DNA of 64,000 nucleotides, from positions 117,355-181,354 of the forward strand of contig NZ_JAFIWC010000007.1 of NCBI RefSeq assembly GCF_017163755.1, written 5' to 3'. The notes under the pieces are model-generated. The model did not search any database. It was not told the origin of the DNA and saw nothing but the letters and a program-made list of their open reading frames with translations. Below are positions 27,350-38,060 of this stretch, one piece after another. Position 1 is the stretch's first letter; the number at the start of each line of letters is the position of its first letter. The stretch is from Xanthomonas sp. (GTDB taxonomy: Bacteria; Pseudomonadota; Gammaproteobacteria; Xanthomonadales; Xanthomonadaceae). Position numbers and translations under genes: made by a program.

Positions 27350-28236
27350 CGCGCGTAGCGCCCGCGCTCGCCGCGTCCCGGCCATGTCGGCAGCAGCGTG
27401 TCGCCATCGATCCGCAGCCGCGTGGGCAGCGGCGGCGCGTCCATCAGCGCCGACAGCCGGAAGTCCACCATGAGCGGAACCGGCGCCGCGGCGTCCAGCG
27501 CGATCCAGTCGCCCGGCTCCAGCTCCGGATGCCGCAGGCGCAACGCGACCGGCCGCTGCGCGCGCGGCGCGAACAGCGCCACGCCGCCATCGACGACCGC
27601 CTCGCGGGTCTGCCCATCGGCCCAGCGCAGCGTCGCCACGATGCCGCTGGTGCTCATGCGGTACTCGCGCTCCACCACGTAGACCGGCAGTTTCGAACGG
27701 TGCTCGGCCGGCGCGTACTGGCGCCATTCGTCGAACATTTCGCGCACCTCGCCGCCGTCCTCCGGGCGCAACAGCACGAACGGCGACTGCCCGCTGCGCG
27801 GATCCGGCGCCAGGCCGATGCAGTCGCCGGCGCGCCACCAGCGCCCTTGCGCCGACTGGTCCACCGCCCCATAGGCCAGCATCCACTGGAACCTGCCATC
27901 GGGCCGCAGCAGCAGTTCCGAACCGGTTTCGCGGATGCCGCTCAGGTAGTAGTGGCCGGCGAACGGCTCCGCCTGCGGGTCGAATTGCGCTGCAGGACAC
28001 TCGTCCGCCGCGGCGCTCGCCGTTGCGTCGGCGTGCGCCTGGATCGACGTGGCTTCGGCCGTCGCATCGATAGCCGCTTCGGCCGCCACCCGGGCAGCGG
28101 CGGCGGCGGCAGCCTCGGCCGCAGCGCGTCCGGTGGCGGTCGCCTGCGCCTGCGCCGTCGCGCTGCCGATCGCCGCGCACAGCAGCGCGGCGATCGCGCA
28201 AGACCGCACCAGGTGCGGGAACTTGAATACCGGCAT
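27346..28236 (-). CDS. Exported hypothetical protein with alanine-rich linker
   Basis: A 296-residue protein that I do not recognise. The signal peptide is around VRSCAIAALLCAAIGSATAQA. It is followed by an Ala-rich, low-complexity, probably helical stretch of about 55 residues and then a globular domain (FAGHYYLSGIRETGSELLLRPDGRFQWMLAYGAVDQSAQGRWW) that looks like a small lipocalin-like beta domain. The ATG at 28236 (GGAAG nine bases upstream) fits the signal peptide better than 28269. It is coupled to ribD by an ATGA overlap. Confidence 0.7.
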   Translation of the reverse strand: MPVFKFPHLVRSCAIAALLCAAIGSATAQAQATATGRAAAEAAAAAAARVAAEAAIDATAEATSIQAHADATASAAADECPAAQFDPQAEPFAGHYYLSGIRETGSELLLRPDGRFQWMLAYGAVDQSAQGRWWRAGDCIGLAPDPRSGQSPFVLLRPEDGGEVREMFDEWRQYAPAEHRSKLPVYVVEREYRMSTSGIVATLRWADGQTREAVVDGGVALFAPRAQRPVALRLRHPELEPGDWIALDAAAPVPLMVDFRLSALMDAPPLPTRLRIDGDTLLPTWPGRGERGRYAR

Positions 28237-28265
28237 GGTCGTTCGCTTCCGGAAGGCGGGACGGC

Positions 28266-28799
28266 TCAACGCTTCTTCGGCGGCTTGTCGGCGACGCGCT
28301 CGAAGGCCGCCTCGCCGAGCAGCGGCAGCTGCTCACTGCCCACCGGCAGGTCGCGCTCCAGCTTCTCGATCTCCTCGCGGAAATCGGCCACGTCCTCGAA
28401 GCTGCGGTAGACCGAGGCGAAGCGCACGTAGCCGACATGGTCGAGCTTGCGCAATTCGGCCATCACCAGTTCGCCGACCCGGATCGACGGCACTTCGCGC
28501 TCGCCGCACATGCGCAGCTGGTGCACCACCGCGCGCACCGCCGCCTCGATCCGCTCCTCGGACACCGGCCGCTTCTGCAGCGCGCGGTCGAAACCGGTGC
28601 GCAGCTTGCGCGCATCGAAGGCCTCGCGCCCGCCGTCGCCCTTGATGATCACCGGCAACTTCAGCTCGATGGTCTCCAGGGTGCTGAAGCGCTCGCCGCA
28701 GGCCTCGCACTCGCGGCGCCGGCGGATCGTCGCCCCGTCCTCGGACACGCGCGAATCGATCACGCGGGTGTCGGTGTGCTGGCAGAAGGGGCAGTACAT
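28266..28799 (-). CDS. nrdR: NrdR, ribonucleotide reductase transcriptional repressor
   Basis: A 177-residue zinc-ribbon plus ATP-cone regulator that represses nrd genes. Cysteines 3, 6, 31 and 34 form the zinc ribbon (MYCPFC and CEAC). The ATP-cone follows ([31 protein letters not shown]). The MYCPFC start at 28799 is the universal N terminus. It lies downstream of glyA, separated by a heptamer-repeat element. Confidence 0.96.
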   Translation of the reverse strand: MYCPFCQHTDTRVIDSRVSEDGATIRRRRECEACGERFSTLETIELKLPVIIKGDGGREAFDARKLRTGFDRALQKRPVSEERIEAAVRAVVHQLRMCGEREVPSIRVGELVMAELRKLDHVGYVRFASVYRSFEDVADFREEIEKLERDLPVGSEQLPLLGEAAFERVADKPPKKR

Positions 28800-28809
28800 C
28801 AGAGTAGCC

Positions 28810-28939
28810 GGGACCCGGGACTCGGGACTCGGGACTCGGGGGAAAACGCAATCCATCGACCGGCCGGTGTGACGGCCATGCCAGCGGATGCGGGAGCCGG
28901 CGCTTCGCCGAGTCCCCCGTCCCGAGTCCCGAGTCCCGC
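28810..28939. repeat. Inverted heptamer-repeat element between glyA and nrdR
   Basis: Arms of GGGACTC units at about 28810-28842 and inverted GAGTCCC units at about 28909-28939 enclose a roughly 66-base core that differs from the core of the kdp and rib elements. Almost the whole gap between the glyA stop and the nrdR start is this element. It could form a long hairpin in the shared transcript. Confidence 0.82.
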
Positions 28940-28943
28940 CACG

Positions 28944-30197
28944 TCAGCCATACACCGGATACGTCCTGCACTGCGCGGTGACCTTCTCGCGCACCGCGGC
29001 GATCACCGCCTCGTCGCCCGGGGCGTCGAGCACGTCGGCGATCCAGTTGGCCAGGTCGATGCTGTCCTGCTCCAGGTAGCCGCGGGTGGTGATCGCCGGG
29101 GTGCCCAGGCGCAGGCCCGAGGTCACGAACGGCGAGCGCGGGTCGTTGGGCACCGAGTTCTTGTTGACGGTGATGTGCGCCTTGCCCAGCGCGGCCTCCG
29201 CGTCCTTGCCCGATACGTCCTTGCCGATCATGTCGACCAGCATCAGGTGGTTCTCGGTGCCGCCGGAGACGATCTTGTAGCCGCGCGCGATCAGGGTCTT
29301 GGCCATCGCCTGAGCGTTCTTCACCACCTGCGCCTGGTAGGTCTTGAACTCCGGTTCCAGCGCCTCCTTGAACGCCACCGCCTTGGCCGCGATCACGTGC
29401 ATCAGCGGGCCGCCCTGGATGCCCGGGAACACGATGCTCTGCAGCTTCTTCTGCAGGTCCTCGTCGGCGCCCTTGGCCAGGATGATGCCGCCGCGCGGGC
29501 CGCGCAGGGTCTTGTGGGTGGTCGAGGTGACCACGTGCGCGTGCGCCAGCGGGCTCGGGTAGACGCCGGCGGCGACCAGGCCGGCCACGTGCGCCATGTC
29601 CACGAACAGCCAGGCGCCGACCTTGTCGGCGATGGCGCGGAAGCGCGCCCAGTCGATCTTGCGCGAATACGCCGAGAAGCCGGCCACGACCATCTTCGGC
29701 TTGTGTTCCAGCGCCAGCCGCTCGACCTCGTCGTAGTCGATCAGGCCCTGCTCGTTCACCCCGTACTGCACCGCGTTGAACAGCTTGCCCGAGGCGTTGA
29801 CCTTGGCGCCGTGGGTCAGGTGGCCGCCATGGGCCAGGCTCATGCCCAGGATGGTGTCGCCCGGCTGCAGCAGCGCGAAGTACACCGCCTGGTTGGCCTG
29901 CGAGCCGGAGTGCGGCTGCACGTTGGCGTAGTCTGCGCCGAACAGCTGCTTGAGCCGGTCGATCGCCAGCTTCTCGGCGATGTCGACGAACTCGCAGCCG
30001 CCGTAATAGCGCTTGCCCGGATAGCCCTCGGCGTACTTGTTGGTCAGCTGGCTGCCCTGGGCCTCCATCACCCGCGGGCTGCAGTAGTTCTCGCTGGCGA
30101 TCAGCTCGACATGGTCCTCCTGGCGGCCGGCTTCGGCGGCGATGGCCTGGGCCAGTTCAGGATCGTAGGTTTCGATGCGGGCGTCGCGCGGGAACAT
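28944..30197 (-). CDS. glyA: GlyA, serine hydroxymethyltransferase
   Basis: A 417-residue PLP enzyme interconverting serine and glycine with tetrahydrofolate, the standard length. The PLP lysine is K229 in [36 protein letters not shown] and [13 protein letters not shown] are present near the N terminus. GGAG precedes the ATG at 30197. It heads the glyA-nrdR-hypothetical-ribD group. Confidence 0.98.
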   Translation of the reverse strand: MFPRDARIETYDPELAQAIAAEAGRQEDHVELIASENYCSPRVMEAQGSQLTNKYAEGYPGKRYYGGCEFVDIAEKLAIDRLKQLFGADYANVQPHSGSQANQAVYFALLQPGDTILGMSLAHGGHLTHGAKVNASGKLFNAVQYGVNEQGLIDYDEVERLALEHKPKMVVAGFSAYSRKIDWARFRAIADKVGAWLFVDMAHVAGLVAAGVYPSPLAHAHVVTSTTHKTLRGPRGGIILAKGADEDLQKKLQSIVFPGIQGGPLMHVIAAKAVAFKEALEPEFKTYQAQVVKNAQAMAKTLIARGYKIVSGGTENHLMLVDMIGKDVSGKDAEAALGKAHITVNKNSVPNDPRSPFVTSGLRLGTPAITTRGYLEQDSIDLANWIADVLDAPGDEAVIAAVREKVTAQCRTYPVYG

Positions 30198-30272
30198 CGG
30201 GTCTCCGGGGCATGGGCGAAAGGCAGAGCGCTAGTTTAAGCCCCCCGCGGGGTCCGCAGCGAACCGCAACGA

Positions 30273-30298
30273 CGACGGCCTCCCGAAGGAGGCCGTCG
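30273..30298 (-). terminator. Hairpin terminator candidate after the RcnB-like gene
   Basis: An eleven-base perfect stem (CGACGGCCTCC and GGAGGCCGTCG, loop CGAA) lies 21 bases after the rcnB-like stop. The T tract on the minus strand is weak, so it may only be partly effective. Confidence 0.6.
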
Positions 30299-30319
30299 AG
30301 GCGAACCGGGCCGCAGGCG

Positions 30320-30796
30320 CTAGCGGCCGTTGAGCACCAGGTCGGCGATGATGCCGGTGGCGATGGCGACCATCAGCATGTTGCCACGGTCGTCGCGCAC
30401 CCAGTGGTAGCCGCGGGGCGGGCGGCGCAGCTCGTAGCGCGGGTAGTCGTTGACCACGTAGATCGGGCCGCGGTAGTAGTCGTGGTAGCGCTCGCCGCGC
30501 GCCCAGTAGTGCGGGCGCGGCGGTGCCGGGCGGTAGTAGCCGTAGCCGCGGTCGCGCTGGTACGACTGGCGGTAGCCGTCGCGGTAGCCCTGGCGATAAT
30601 AGCGGCGATCGTCGCGCCGGTCGTCGCGGTAACGGTCGCGGTCGCGGTGGCCATGGCCGCGGCCGTCGTCGCTCCAGCCATGGCGGTCGCGGTAATCGCG
30701 GTCGCGATCGTGGTCGCGGGCGAAGGCCGGCGGCGCCATGAAGCCCAGCGCCAGCACGGACGAAAGGGCAAGGGTGGCAAAGCGTTTGGTGTTCAT
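30320..30796 (-). CDS. RcnB-family periplasmic protein, Arg/Asp/Tyr-rich
   Basis: A 158-residue exported protein of the RcnB type, a family linked to nickel/cobalt homeostasis. The signal peptide is MNTKRFATLALSSVLALGFMAPPAFA. Next comes a low-complexity DHDRDRDYRDRHG region, with many Arg, Asp and Tyr residues. The conserved C-terminal block RPPRGYHWVRDDRGNMLMVAIATGIIADLVLN is the RcnB signature. GGAG lies about six bases before the ATG. Metal binding by the charged repeats is plausible but not shown. Confidence 0.82.
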   Translation of the reverse strand: MNTKRFATLALSSVLALGFMAPPAFARDHDRDRDYRDRHGWSDDGRGHGHRDRDRYRDDRRDDRRYYRQGYRDGYRQSYQRDRGYGYYRPAPPRPHYWARGERYHDYYRGPIYVVNDYPRYELRRPPRGYHWVRDDRGNMLMVAIATGIIADLVLNGR

Positions 30797-31023
30797 GGCA
30801 TCTCCGTCACTTGGTGTCACGACCGCATTAATACGCCTGGCGTCTGAACCGCTTCCTGCTGGAACCGGTTACGTATTCAGGTTGTCGAAACCGCTAAGCC
30901 GGCATTAATTCGCCCGGTCCCGCCGGCGCGGCTGAATGGCCTTGCCGGTATACTGGCCGACATCCCTTTTTCTGCCGCCCCCGACCGTCCCGGCCGGGCG
31001 CCGGCATGCGCTACGGAGACCCC

Positions 31024-32688
<1,665 letters not shown>

Positions 32689-32719
32689 GCGCGCGCGAAG
32701 CACGCGAATGTTCCTTTGC

Positions 32720-32744
32720 CACGGCCCGCGCACAGCGGGCCGTG
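32720..32744 (+). terminator. Hairpin after ettA
   Basis: A perfect ten-base stem (CACGGCCCGC and GCGGGCCGTG, five-base loop) starts 32 bases after the ettA stop. Only a short T-rich stretch follows. Confidence 0.6.
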
Positions 32745-32790
32745 TGCATTTGGGCGACCTGCTGCGGCTCGGGGTCCCTCAGTCGCCTTG

Positions 32791-32865
32791 ACCTGTAGGA
32801 GCGGCTTCAGCCGCGACAGGCGTTACCGGGAAAGCCCGGTCGCGGCTGAAGCCGCTCCTACAGGT
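32791..32865. repeat. Perfect 27-bp inverted repeat between ettA and def
   Basis: Two identical 27-base arms in inverted order (32791-32817 and 32839-32865) surround a 21-base spacer. The arm begins ACCTGTAGGAGCGGCTTCAG. The element sits between convergent genes and can form a very stable hairpin on either transcript. It is probably a REP-like dispersed repeat used as a two-way terminator. Confidence 0.88.
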
Positions 32866-32903
32866 GGGAATCGCCCGATCGAAGCGCGCTAGCACGGCCG
32901 GCG

Positions 32904-33419
32904 CTACAACTCGTAGGACAACACATCCTCGAAGCCGAACTTGCCGAAGTCGCGGATCCGCGACGGGTACAGGCGGCCGATCAGGTGGTCGTGCTCGTGC
33001 TGCACCACGCGTGCGTGGAAGCCGTCGGCATCGCGCTCCAGCGGCGTGCCGTCGGGCGCGACGCCGCGATAGCGGATGCGGCGGTAGCGCGGGATCACCG
33101 CGCGCAACCCGGGAATGGACAGGCAGCCTTCCCAGCCGTCCTCCAGCTCGTCGGACAACGGCTCGAACTGCACGTTGGCCAGCGCGGTGCGCGGCACCGC
33201 CGGCGCGTCGGGATAGCGCGCGTTGCGTTCGAAGCCGAACACCATCAGCTGCAGGTCCACCGCGATCTGCGGCGCGGCCAGGCCGACGCCTCCGGCCGCG
33301 TCCATGGTGTCGAACATGTCGGCGACCAGCGCGTGCAGTTCGGCGCTGCCCAGGTTGTCCACCGGCTGCGCGATGCGCAGCAGGCGCTCGTCGCCCATGC
33401 GGATGATGTCGCGGATCAT
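32904..33419 (-). CDS. def: Peptide deformylase
   Basis: A 171-residue metalloenzyme removing the N-formyl group from new proteins. The three family motifs are present: GVGLAAPQI (residues 45-51), EGCLSIPG with metal ligand C99, and HEHDH with H141, E142 and H145. It has no fmt neighbour, so it is likely the second, stand-alone def copy of the genome. It is convergent with ettA across the inverted repeat. The 274 bases upstream of it contain nothing I can identify. Confidence 0.94.
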   Translation of the reverse strand: MIRDIIRMGDERLLRIAQPVDNLGSAELHALVADMFDTMDAAGGVGLAAPQIAVDLQLMVFGFERNARYPDAPAVPRTALANVQFEPLSDELEDGWEGCLSIPGLRAVIPRYRRIRYRGVAPDGTPLERDADGFHARVVQHEHDHLIGRLYPSRIRDFGKFGFEDVLSYEL

Positions 33420-33693
33420 GAGAAGGCCCGGTTGCGGAAGGTATGGCGATTATCCGCGCGGCGCGCTCCGCGTGCAGCCGGCGTTCTTTCGCTTCGAGAA
33501 CGCGCCCCCAAGCCGGAACGTTGCTTCGTGCGACGAGCCAAGCCCGGACCGGACACGCGCCAGGAGCCGCCGCGCGCTCCTGCGTGTCCGCGGGCGAACC
33601 GGACCGGCAACGGAATCCGCGCGCGGCGGTTCATGCGACGCTATGCGATCTTTCCCGGCGATGGTGTAGAACAAACGGTCTGGAACCCGCCGC

Positions 33694-34722
33694 ATGCCGG
33701 ACGCAATGAACGACGATCGCCCTGGATCCCGCCCCTTTTCGCCACGCCGCCGCGACCTGCTGCGGCTGGCCGCGCTGGCACCGGCCGCGTTCGGGCTGGG
33801 CATGCTGCCGGGCTGTTCGAATCCGCCGCACTTCGACGGCAGCTTCATCCAGCCGTGGCGCAGCCACCTGGAACTGGGCGCGCAGGACTGGCAGCAGCAC
33901 ATGGCGCTGGCGCGCAAGCTCGGCTGCCGCCAGCTCGTGGTGCAGTGGGCCGGGCTGTACGGCGGCGGCGGCGACGCGGACTGGAACCTGCCCGACAGCG
34001 TGATGCAGCTGATCTTCTCCACCGCCGCGGCCGCGGGCCTGCAGGTGCGCGTCGGCCTGCCGTATCACAGCGGCTGGTGGAAGGCGCTGCAGGCGCCGGA
34101 CCTGGCCACGCTGGACGCGTTCCTGGCGCTGACCCTGGACAACGCGCGCGCCTACCTGCACGGCGCGCCGTGGGCCCGGCAGGCCAACTTCGCCGGCTGG
34201 TACGTCCCCTACGAACTGGAACAGTTCCACTGGGCGCAGGACGACCGCCAGCAGCGCCTGTGCGCATGGCTGGCGGCGCTGTGCGCCGCGGCCGGCACCG
34301 GGACCGCGCAGGTCACCGCGATCTCCACCTACTTCAGCCGCCTGCAGACCCGCGGTTCGCTGCCGCAGCTGTGGTCGCGCATCCTCGACCAGGCGCCGCT
34401 GCGGCCGATGGTGCAGGACGGCGTCGGCGTGGCCGGGCTTGCGAACCTGGACGGCGTGGATCCGCTGCTGGCGCTGCTGCGCGCGCGCCAGGTCGACTTC
34501 GACGTGGTGGTCGAACTGTTCGAGGAATTGCCGACCTCGGCCGCCGACGGCAGCCATTTCCAGGCGCAGGCCGCCGATGCGGCGCGCATCGGCAAGCAGC
34601 TGGCCTGGGCGCAGCGCAGCGGTGCCGGCGGGATCTTCGCCTTCGCGCTGGATCCGTGGCTGTCGCAGGACACCCCGCGCTCGCAGGCGCTGCGCCGGCA
34701 GTGGCGCACCGGGCGCCAGTAG
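33694..34722 (+). CDS. DUF4434-like TIM-barrel lipoprotein (putative glycoside hydrolase)
   Basis: A 342-residue exported protein. The N terminus has a twin-arginine-like stretch (SPRRRDLLRLAALAPAAFGLG) followed by a lipobox MLPGC, so it is probably a lipoprotein. The mature part (FIQPWRSHLELGAQDWQQHMALARKLGCRQLVVQWAGLYG) resembles DUF4434 proteins, which have a glycosidase-like TIM barrel. EELPTSAADGSHFQ and FAFALDP near the end could be barrel strands. It is convergent with the last gene of the polysaccharide operon (16-base gap), hinting at a role in that glycan. The start could also be the ATG at 33706. Confidence 0.65.
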   Translation: MPDAMNDDRPGSRPFSPRRRDLLRLAALAPAAFGLGMLPGCSNPPHFDGSFIQPWRSHLELGAQDWQQHMALARKLGCRQLVVQWAGLYGGGGDADWNLPDSVMQLIFSTAAAAGLQVRVGLPYHSGWWKALQAPDLATLDAFLALTLDNARAYLHGAPWARQANFAGWYVPYELEQFHWAQDDRQQRLCAWLAALCAAAGTGTAQVTAISTYFSRLQTRGSLPQLWSRILDQAPLRPMVQDGVGVAGLANLDGVDPLLALLRARQVDFDVVVELFEELPTSAADGSHFQAQAADAARIGKQLAWAQRSGAGGIFAFALDPWLSQDTPRSQALRRQWRTGRQ

Positions 34723-34738
34723 CCGGCCCGCCGCGCGC

Positions 34739-35872
34739 CTACAGCGCGCGGCCGATGATCTCGCGCAGGATCTCGCTGGTGCCGCCGAAGATGCGCAGCG
34801 CGCGCGCGTCGGCCCAGGCGCGGCCGATGCCGTACTCGCTGCTGTAGCCGTAGCCGCCGTGCAGCTGCAGCAGCGCGTCGAGCACCTGGCCCTGGATTTC
34901 GGTGGCGTTGAGCTTGGCCATCGCCGCGGTGGTGGCCTGCAGCCGGCCCTGCATCTGCTCGCCCAGGCACTGGTCGAGGAAGCTGCGCAGCATCGCCAGC
35001 CGCGACGCCGCGTCGGCGAGCACGAAACGGGTGTTCTGGTGGTCGATCAGGTGGCGGCCGAACGCCTTGCGCTGGCGCACGTAGGCCACGGTCTCGGCGA
35101 GCATGCCTTCGGCCGATGCGGCCGCGCGCAGCGCGATCGCCAGGCGCTCGGCGGCCAGCTGCTCGCCGAGGTAGTCGAAGCCGCGCTGCTCCTCGCCGAG
35201 CAGGTGCGAGACCGGCACCGACACGTCCTGCAAGAACAGCTCGCTGGTGTCCTGCGCGTGCTGGCCGATCTTGGCCATCGGCGCGCCGCGGGTGACGCCG
35301 GGCAGCGCGGTATCGACGCAGAACAGGCTCAATCCGCGCGCGCCCAGCTCCGGGGCCACCGTGGCCACCACCACCACTACATCGGCATTGCTGCCGTTGG
35401 TGATCCAGGTCTTCTGGCCGTTGAGCAGGTAGTGGTCGCCCTGGCGCTGCGCGCGGGTGCGGATGGCCTTGAGGTCGCTGCCGGCGCCGGGTTCGGTCAT
35501 CGCGATCGCGCCGATCGCCTCGCCGCGCGCCATCTTCGGCAGCCACGCGTCGCGCAGCGCGTCGCTGCCGTACTGCATCAGGTACGGCGCGACCATGTCC
35601 GAGTGGATCGAAAAGCCGATGCCGAGGAAGTTCGCCCGCGCCAGTTCCTCGATCACGCAGGCGGCGTGCCCGTAGTCGCCGCCCAGGCCGTAGGGTTCGG
35701 GCAGCTGGCAGTTGAGCAGGCCGGCGGCGCCGGCCGCGCGCCACAGCGCGCGCGGGGTGATGCCGTCGCGTTCCCACTGCGCGTAGTGCGGGCCGATCTG
35801 GCCGTCGATGAAGCGCCGCACCTGCTCGCGGAACAGGTCGTGGTCTTCGCGGAAGACGGGACGCCCCGGCAT
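34739..35872 (-). CDS. Acyl-CoA dehydrogenase-family flavoprotein, last gene of the glycan operon
   Basis: A 377-residue FAD enzyme of the acyl-CoA dehydrogenase fold. It has AMTEPGAGSDLKAI and WITNG motifs for FAD and substrate, HGGYGYSSEYGIGRAWADARALRIFGGTSEI at the end, and a Glu in the LAAER segment (E242). That is where the long-chain, isovaleryl and prolyl-carrier dehydrogenases hold the catalytic base. It follows the AlgF-like gene by two bases and is in the same operon as a carrier protein and an amino-acid adenylating enzyme. It may therefore oxidise a carrier-bound aminoacyl group, as PltE/RedW do; ordinary fatty acyl-CoA oxidation is the alternative. Confidence 0.85.
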   Translation of the reverse strand: MPGRPVFREDHDLFREQVRRFIDGQIGPHYAQWERDGITPRALWRAAGAAGLLNCQLPEPYGLGGDYGHAACVIEELARANFLGIGFSIHSDMVAPYLMQYGSDALRDAWLPKMARGEAIGAIAMTEPGAGSDLKAIRTRAQRQGDHYLLNGQKTWITNGSNADVVVVVATVAPELGARGLSLFCVDTALPGVTRGAPMAKIGQHAQDTSELFLQDVSVPVSHLLGEEQRGFDYLGEQLAAERLAIALRAAASAEGMLAETVAYVRQRKAFGRHLIDHQNTRFVLADAASRLAMLRSFLDQCLGEQMQGRLQATTAAMAKLNATEIQGQVLDALLQLHGGYGYSSEYGIGRAWADARALRIFGGTSEILREIIGRAL

Positions 35873-35874
35873 GC

Positions 35875-36561
35875 TCAGCGACCGGCCGGATCGGTGCCGC
35901 TGAGCTGCCCCTGCAGCACCGGTGCGCTGGCGCTGCCGGTCAGGAACAGGCTGTAGTGGTCGCCGGGCTGCAGCGGCGGCAGCGCCAACGGCGCGCTGTC
36001 CTTGCCGCCGCAGCCGGCCACCAGGCGCGCCTTGACCGGGTTGATCGCGCGCGCGCTGCTGTTGCCCGCGGCGACCGCGGCGAACACCACCGGTCCCTGG
36101 TCGGCCATCGCCAGCCGCGCCTGACCGCAAGCGCTGGCCAGGTTGTAGAAGCGGATCTCGGCCTTGAGCGCGTCGGTGCTGCCGCCGCCGTCGGCGAGCG
36201 CCGCCAGCGGCCGCGACGGCACGGCCGGGTCCAGCACCAGCGTGGTGAAGCTGCCGGCGGCGACCTGCGCCTGGTCGCGCGCCTTGCCGGCCACGCGCAC
36301 CGCGAACGGCCTGCCGCCTTGGACGATCGCATAGCGGGTGGCGCGGGTGGCCGGACCGATGCTCTGCTCGGCGCCGCCGGCGATGCCGACCTTGAGCGCG
36401 GCGTTGCCTGGATTGAGCACGCGCACGAACGCCGAACCGGCCGGCGGGCGCGCCGCGTACAGCTGCGCCAGGCGGCCTTCCGGCGCGCCCTGCTGGGCGC
36501 TGGCGGCAAGCGGCGCGAGCGCCAGCACGGCGGTGGCGAGCAGGGTGAGGATCGGTTTCAT
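35875..36561 (-). CDS. AlgF-like periplasmic polysaccharide acylation protein
   Basis: A 228-residue exported protein with signal peptide MKPILTLLATAVLALAPLAASAQ. The rest is mainly beta structure: AFVRVLNPGNAALKVGIAGGAEQSIGPATRATRYAIVQGG resembles the AlgF/WssG family needed for O-acetylation of alginate or cellulose. The match is by pattern and by context (AlgI-, AlgJ- and AlgX-like genes in the same operon). The ATG overlaps the stop of the adenylating enzyme, and the stop is two bases before the dehydrogenase start. Confidence 0.7.
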   Translation of the reverse strand: MKPILTLLATAVLALAPLAASAQQGAPEGRLAQLYAARPPAGSAFVRVLNPGNAALKVGIAGGAEQSIGPATRATRYAIVQGGRPFAVRVAGKARDQAQVAAGSFTTLVLDPAVPSRPLAALADGGGSTDALKAEIRFYNLASACGQARLAMADQGPVVFAAVAAGNSSARAINPVKARLVAGCGGKDSAPLALPPLQPGDHYSLFLTGSASAPVLQGQLSGTDPAGR

Positions 36562-38033
36562 CGTTTCGTTTCCTGGCTGCGGAGCGTGCGCGCCAGTGCG
36601 TAGCGCTGCTCCAGTTGTTTGCGATCGACCTTGTGGGTGGCGCCGGTGGGCAATGTGTCCACGGCGATCAGTTCGGAGGGGATCAGGTACGGCGGCACGC
36701 GGCGGCCGAGTTGCTGCTTCCAGTCCTGCAGCGCATCCGGCAGTGGCTGTACCGCGCCCTCGCCCGGCGCCGCCAGTTCGACGAAGCCGATCATCCGCAC
36801 CAGGCTGCCATCGGGCCGCCGCAGCACCACCGCCGCGCCGGCGACCACGCCGTCCAGGGTGGACAGCGCCGCATCCACTTCCGCCAGTTCGATGCGGTAG
36901 CCGTTGAGCTTGATCTGGTCGTCCTTGCGGCCGCGGAAATAGATGCGGCCCTGCGCGTCGACCTCGCCCAGGTCGCCGCTGCGGTAGGCGCGCTTGCCGC
37001 CGTGTTCGAACAGCACGCCGCGGTCCAGGTCCGGCCGGTCCAGGTAGCCGCGCATCACGTGGTCGCCGGCCATGCAGATCTCGCCGTCGTCGATGAACAC
37101 TTCGGCATACGGCTTGGCCACGCCGATCGGGAACGGATTGGGCGCGGCCGCGCGCAGCGCCGGATCGATCTCCACCCAGGTCGTCGAACAGGTCGCTTCG
37201 GTCGGGCCGTAGGAATTGACGATGCGCGCGTGCGGGAAGCGCGCCCACAGTTCCTCGGCCACGCGCGGGGTCAGCGACTCGGCACCGAACACGAATACCT
37301 GCAGCGTGGGCAGATGCTCGGCGCCGAAGCGCGGGTTGAGCATCTGCTGGCGCACGAACGAGGGCGTGGACGCCCACACCGCCACGTCGGACCGGCGCAG
37401 GTGCTCGACGAACCGTTCGCTGTCGGCGATCACCTCGCGCGGGCACAGCACGCAGCAGCCGCCCAGGCCGAGCGCGCCGCACAGGTCGAACAGCGAGAAA
37501 TCGAAGCTGAAGAGCATCTGATTGAGGAACGCCGGCGCCGGCGCCAACGCCAGGCAGTCGCGGATCCAGCCGGCGAACAGCGCCACGCTGTCGCGGCCGA
37601 TCTGCACGCCCTTGGGATCGCCAGTGCTGCCGGAGGTGAACATGATGTAGGCCAGGTCCGGCACCGCCAGCGCGCGCGCGTCGTCGGCCCCGGCGCCGAA
37701 CGTATCGGCCGCCGCGTCGTAGACCGCGACAGCATGCACCAGCGCGGTGATGCGCTGCAGCCGTGCCGGCGGATTGATGGTATCCACCGGCACGTAGGTC
37801 GCGCCCATCTGCAGGCAGCCGAGCATGGCCACCACGAAGGCGGACTGCTTGTGCCCGGAGATCACCAGCGCATGCCCCGGGCCCACGCCAGCCTGTTGCG
37901 CGCGCGCGATCCAGTCCTGCGTGGCCTGGTACAACCCGGCCCAGTCCAGCACTCCGTCGGCATCGTGCAACGCGGGCGCATGCGCCGCCTGTTCGCGTTC
38001 GACGAAGCGGCATTGGTCGAAATCAAAGCGCAT
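36558..38033 (-). CDS. DltA-like amino-acid adenylation enzyme (carrier-protein ligase)
   Basis: A 491-residue stand-alone adenylation domain. It has the P-loop TSGSTGDPKG (133-142), FDFS with D178 (the residue that holds the substrate amino group in amino-acid activating enzymes), NSYGPTEAT (273-281), YRSGDLG, GRKDDQIKLNGYRIE and the catalytic lysine K468 in THKVDR. The length and pattern match DltA and PltF-type enzymes, which load an amino acid on a carrier protein. The carrier gene lies 27 bases upstream. The amino acid is not determined; alanine and proline are the first candidates. Confidence 0.85.
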   Translation of the reverse strand: MRFDFDQCRFVEREQAAHAPALHDADGVLDWAGLYQATQDWIARAQQAGVGPGHALVISGHKQSAFVVAMLGCLQMGATYVPVDTINPPARLQRITALVHAVAVYDAAADTFGAGADDARALAVPDLAYIMFTSGSTGDPKGVQIGRDSVALFAGWIRDCLALAPAPAFLNQMLFSFDFSLFDLCGALGLGGCCVLCPREVIADSERFVEHLRRSDVAVWASTPSFVRQQMLNPRFGAEHLPTLQVFVFGAESLTPRVAEELWARFPHARIVNSYGPTEATCSTTWVEIDPALRAAAPNPFPIGVAKPYAEVFIDDGEICMAGDHVMRGYLDRPDLDRGVLFEHGGKRAYRSGDLGEVDAQGRIYFRGRKDDQIKLNGYRIELAEVDAALSTLDGVVAGAAVVLRRPDGSLVRMIGFVELAAPGEGAVQPLPDALQDWKQQLGRRVPPYLIPSELIAVDTLPTGATHKVDRKQLEQRYALARTLRSQETKR

Positions 38034-38060
38034 GCGGGCGGCTCCGGCCGGGGTCCAGGA

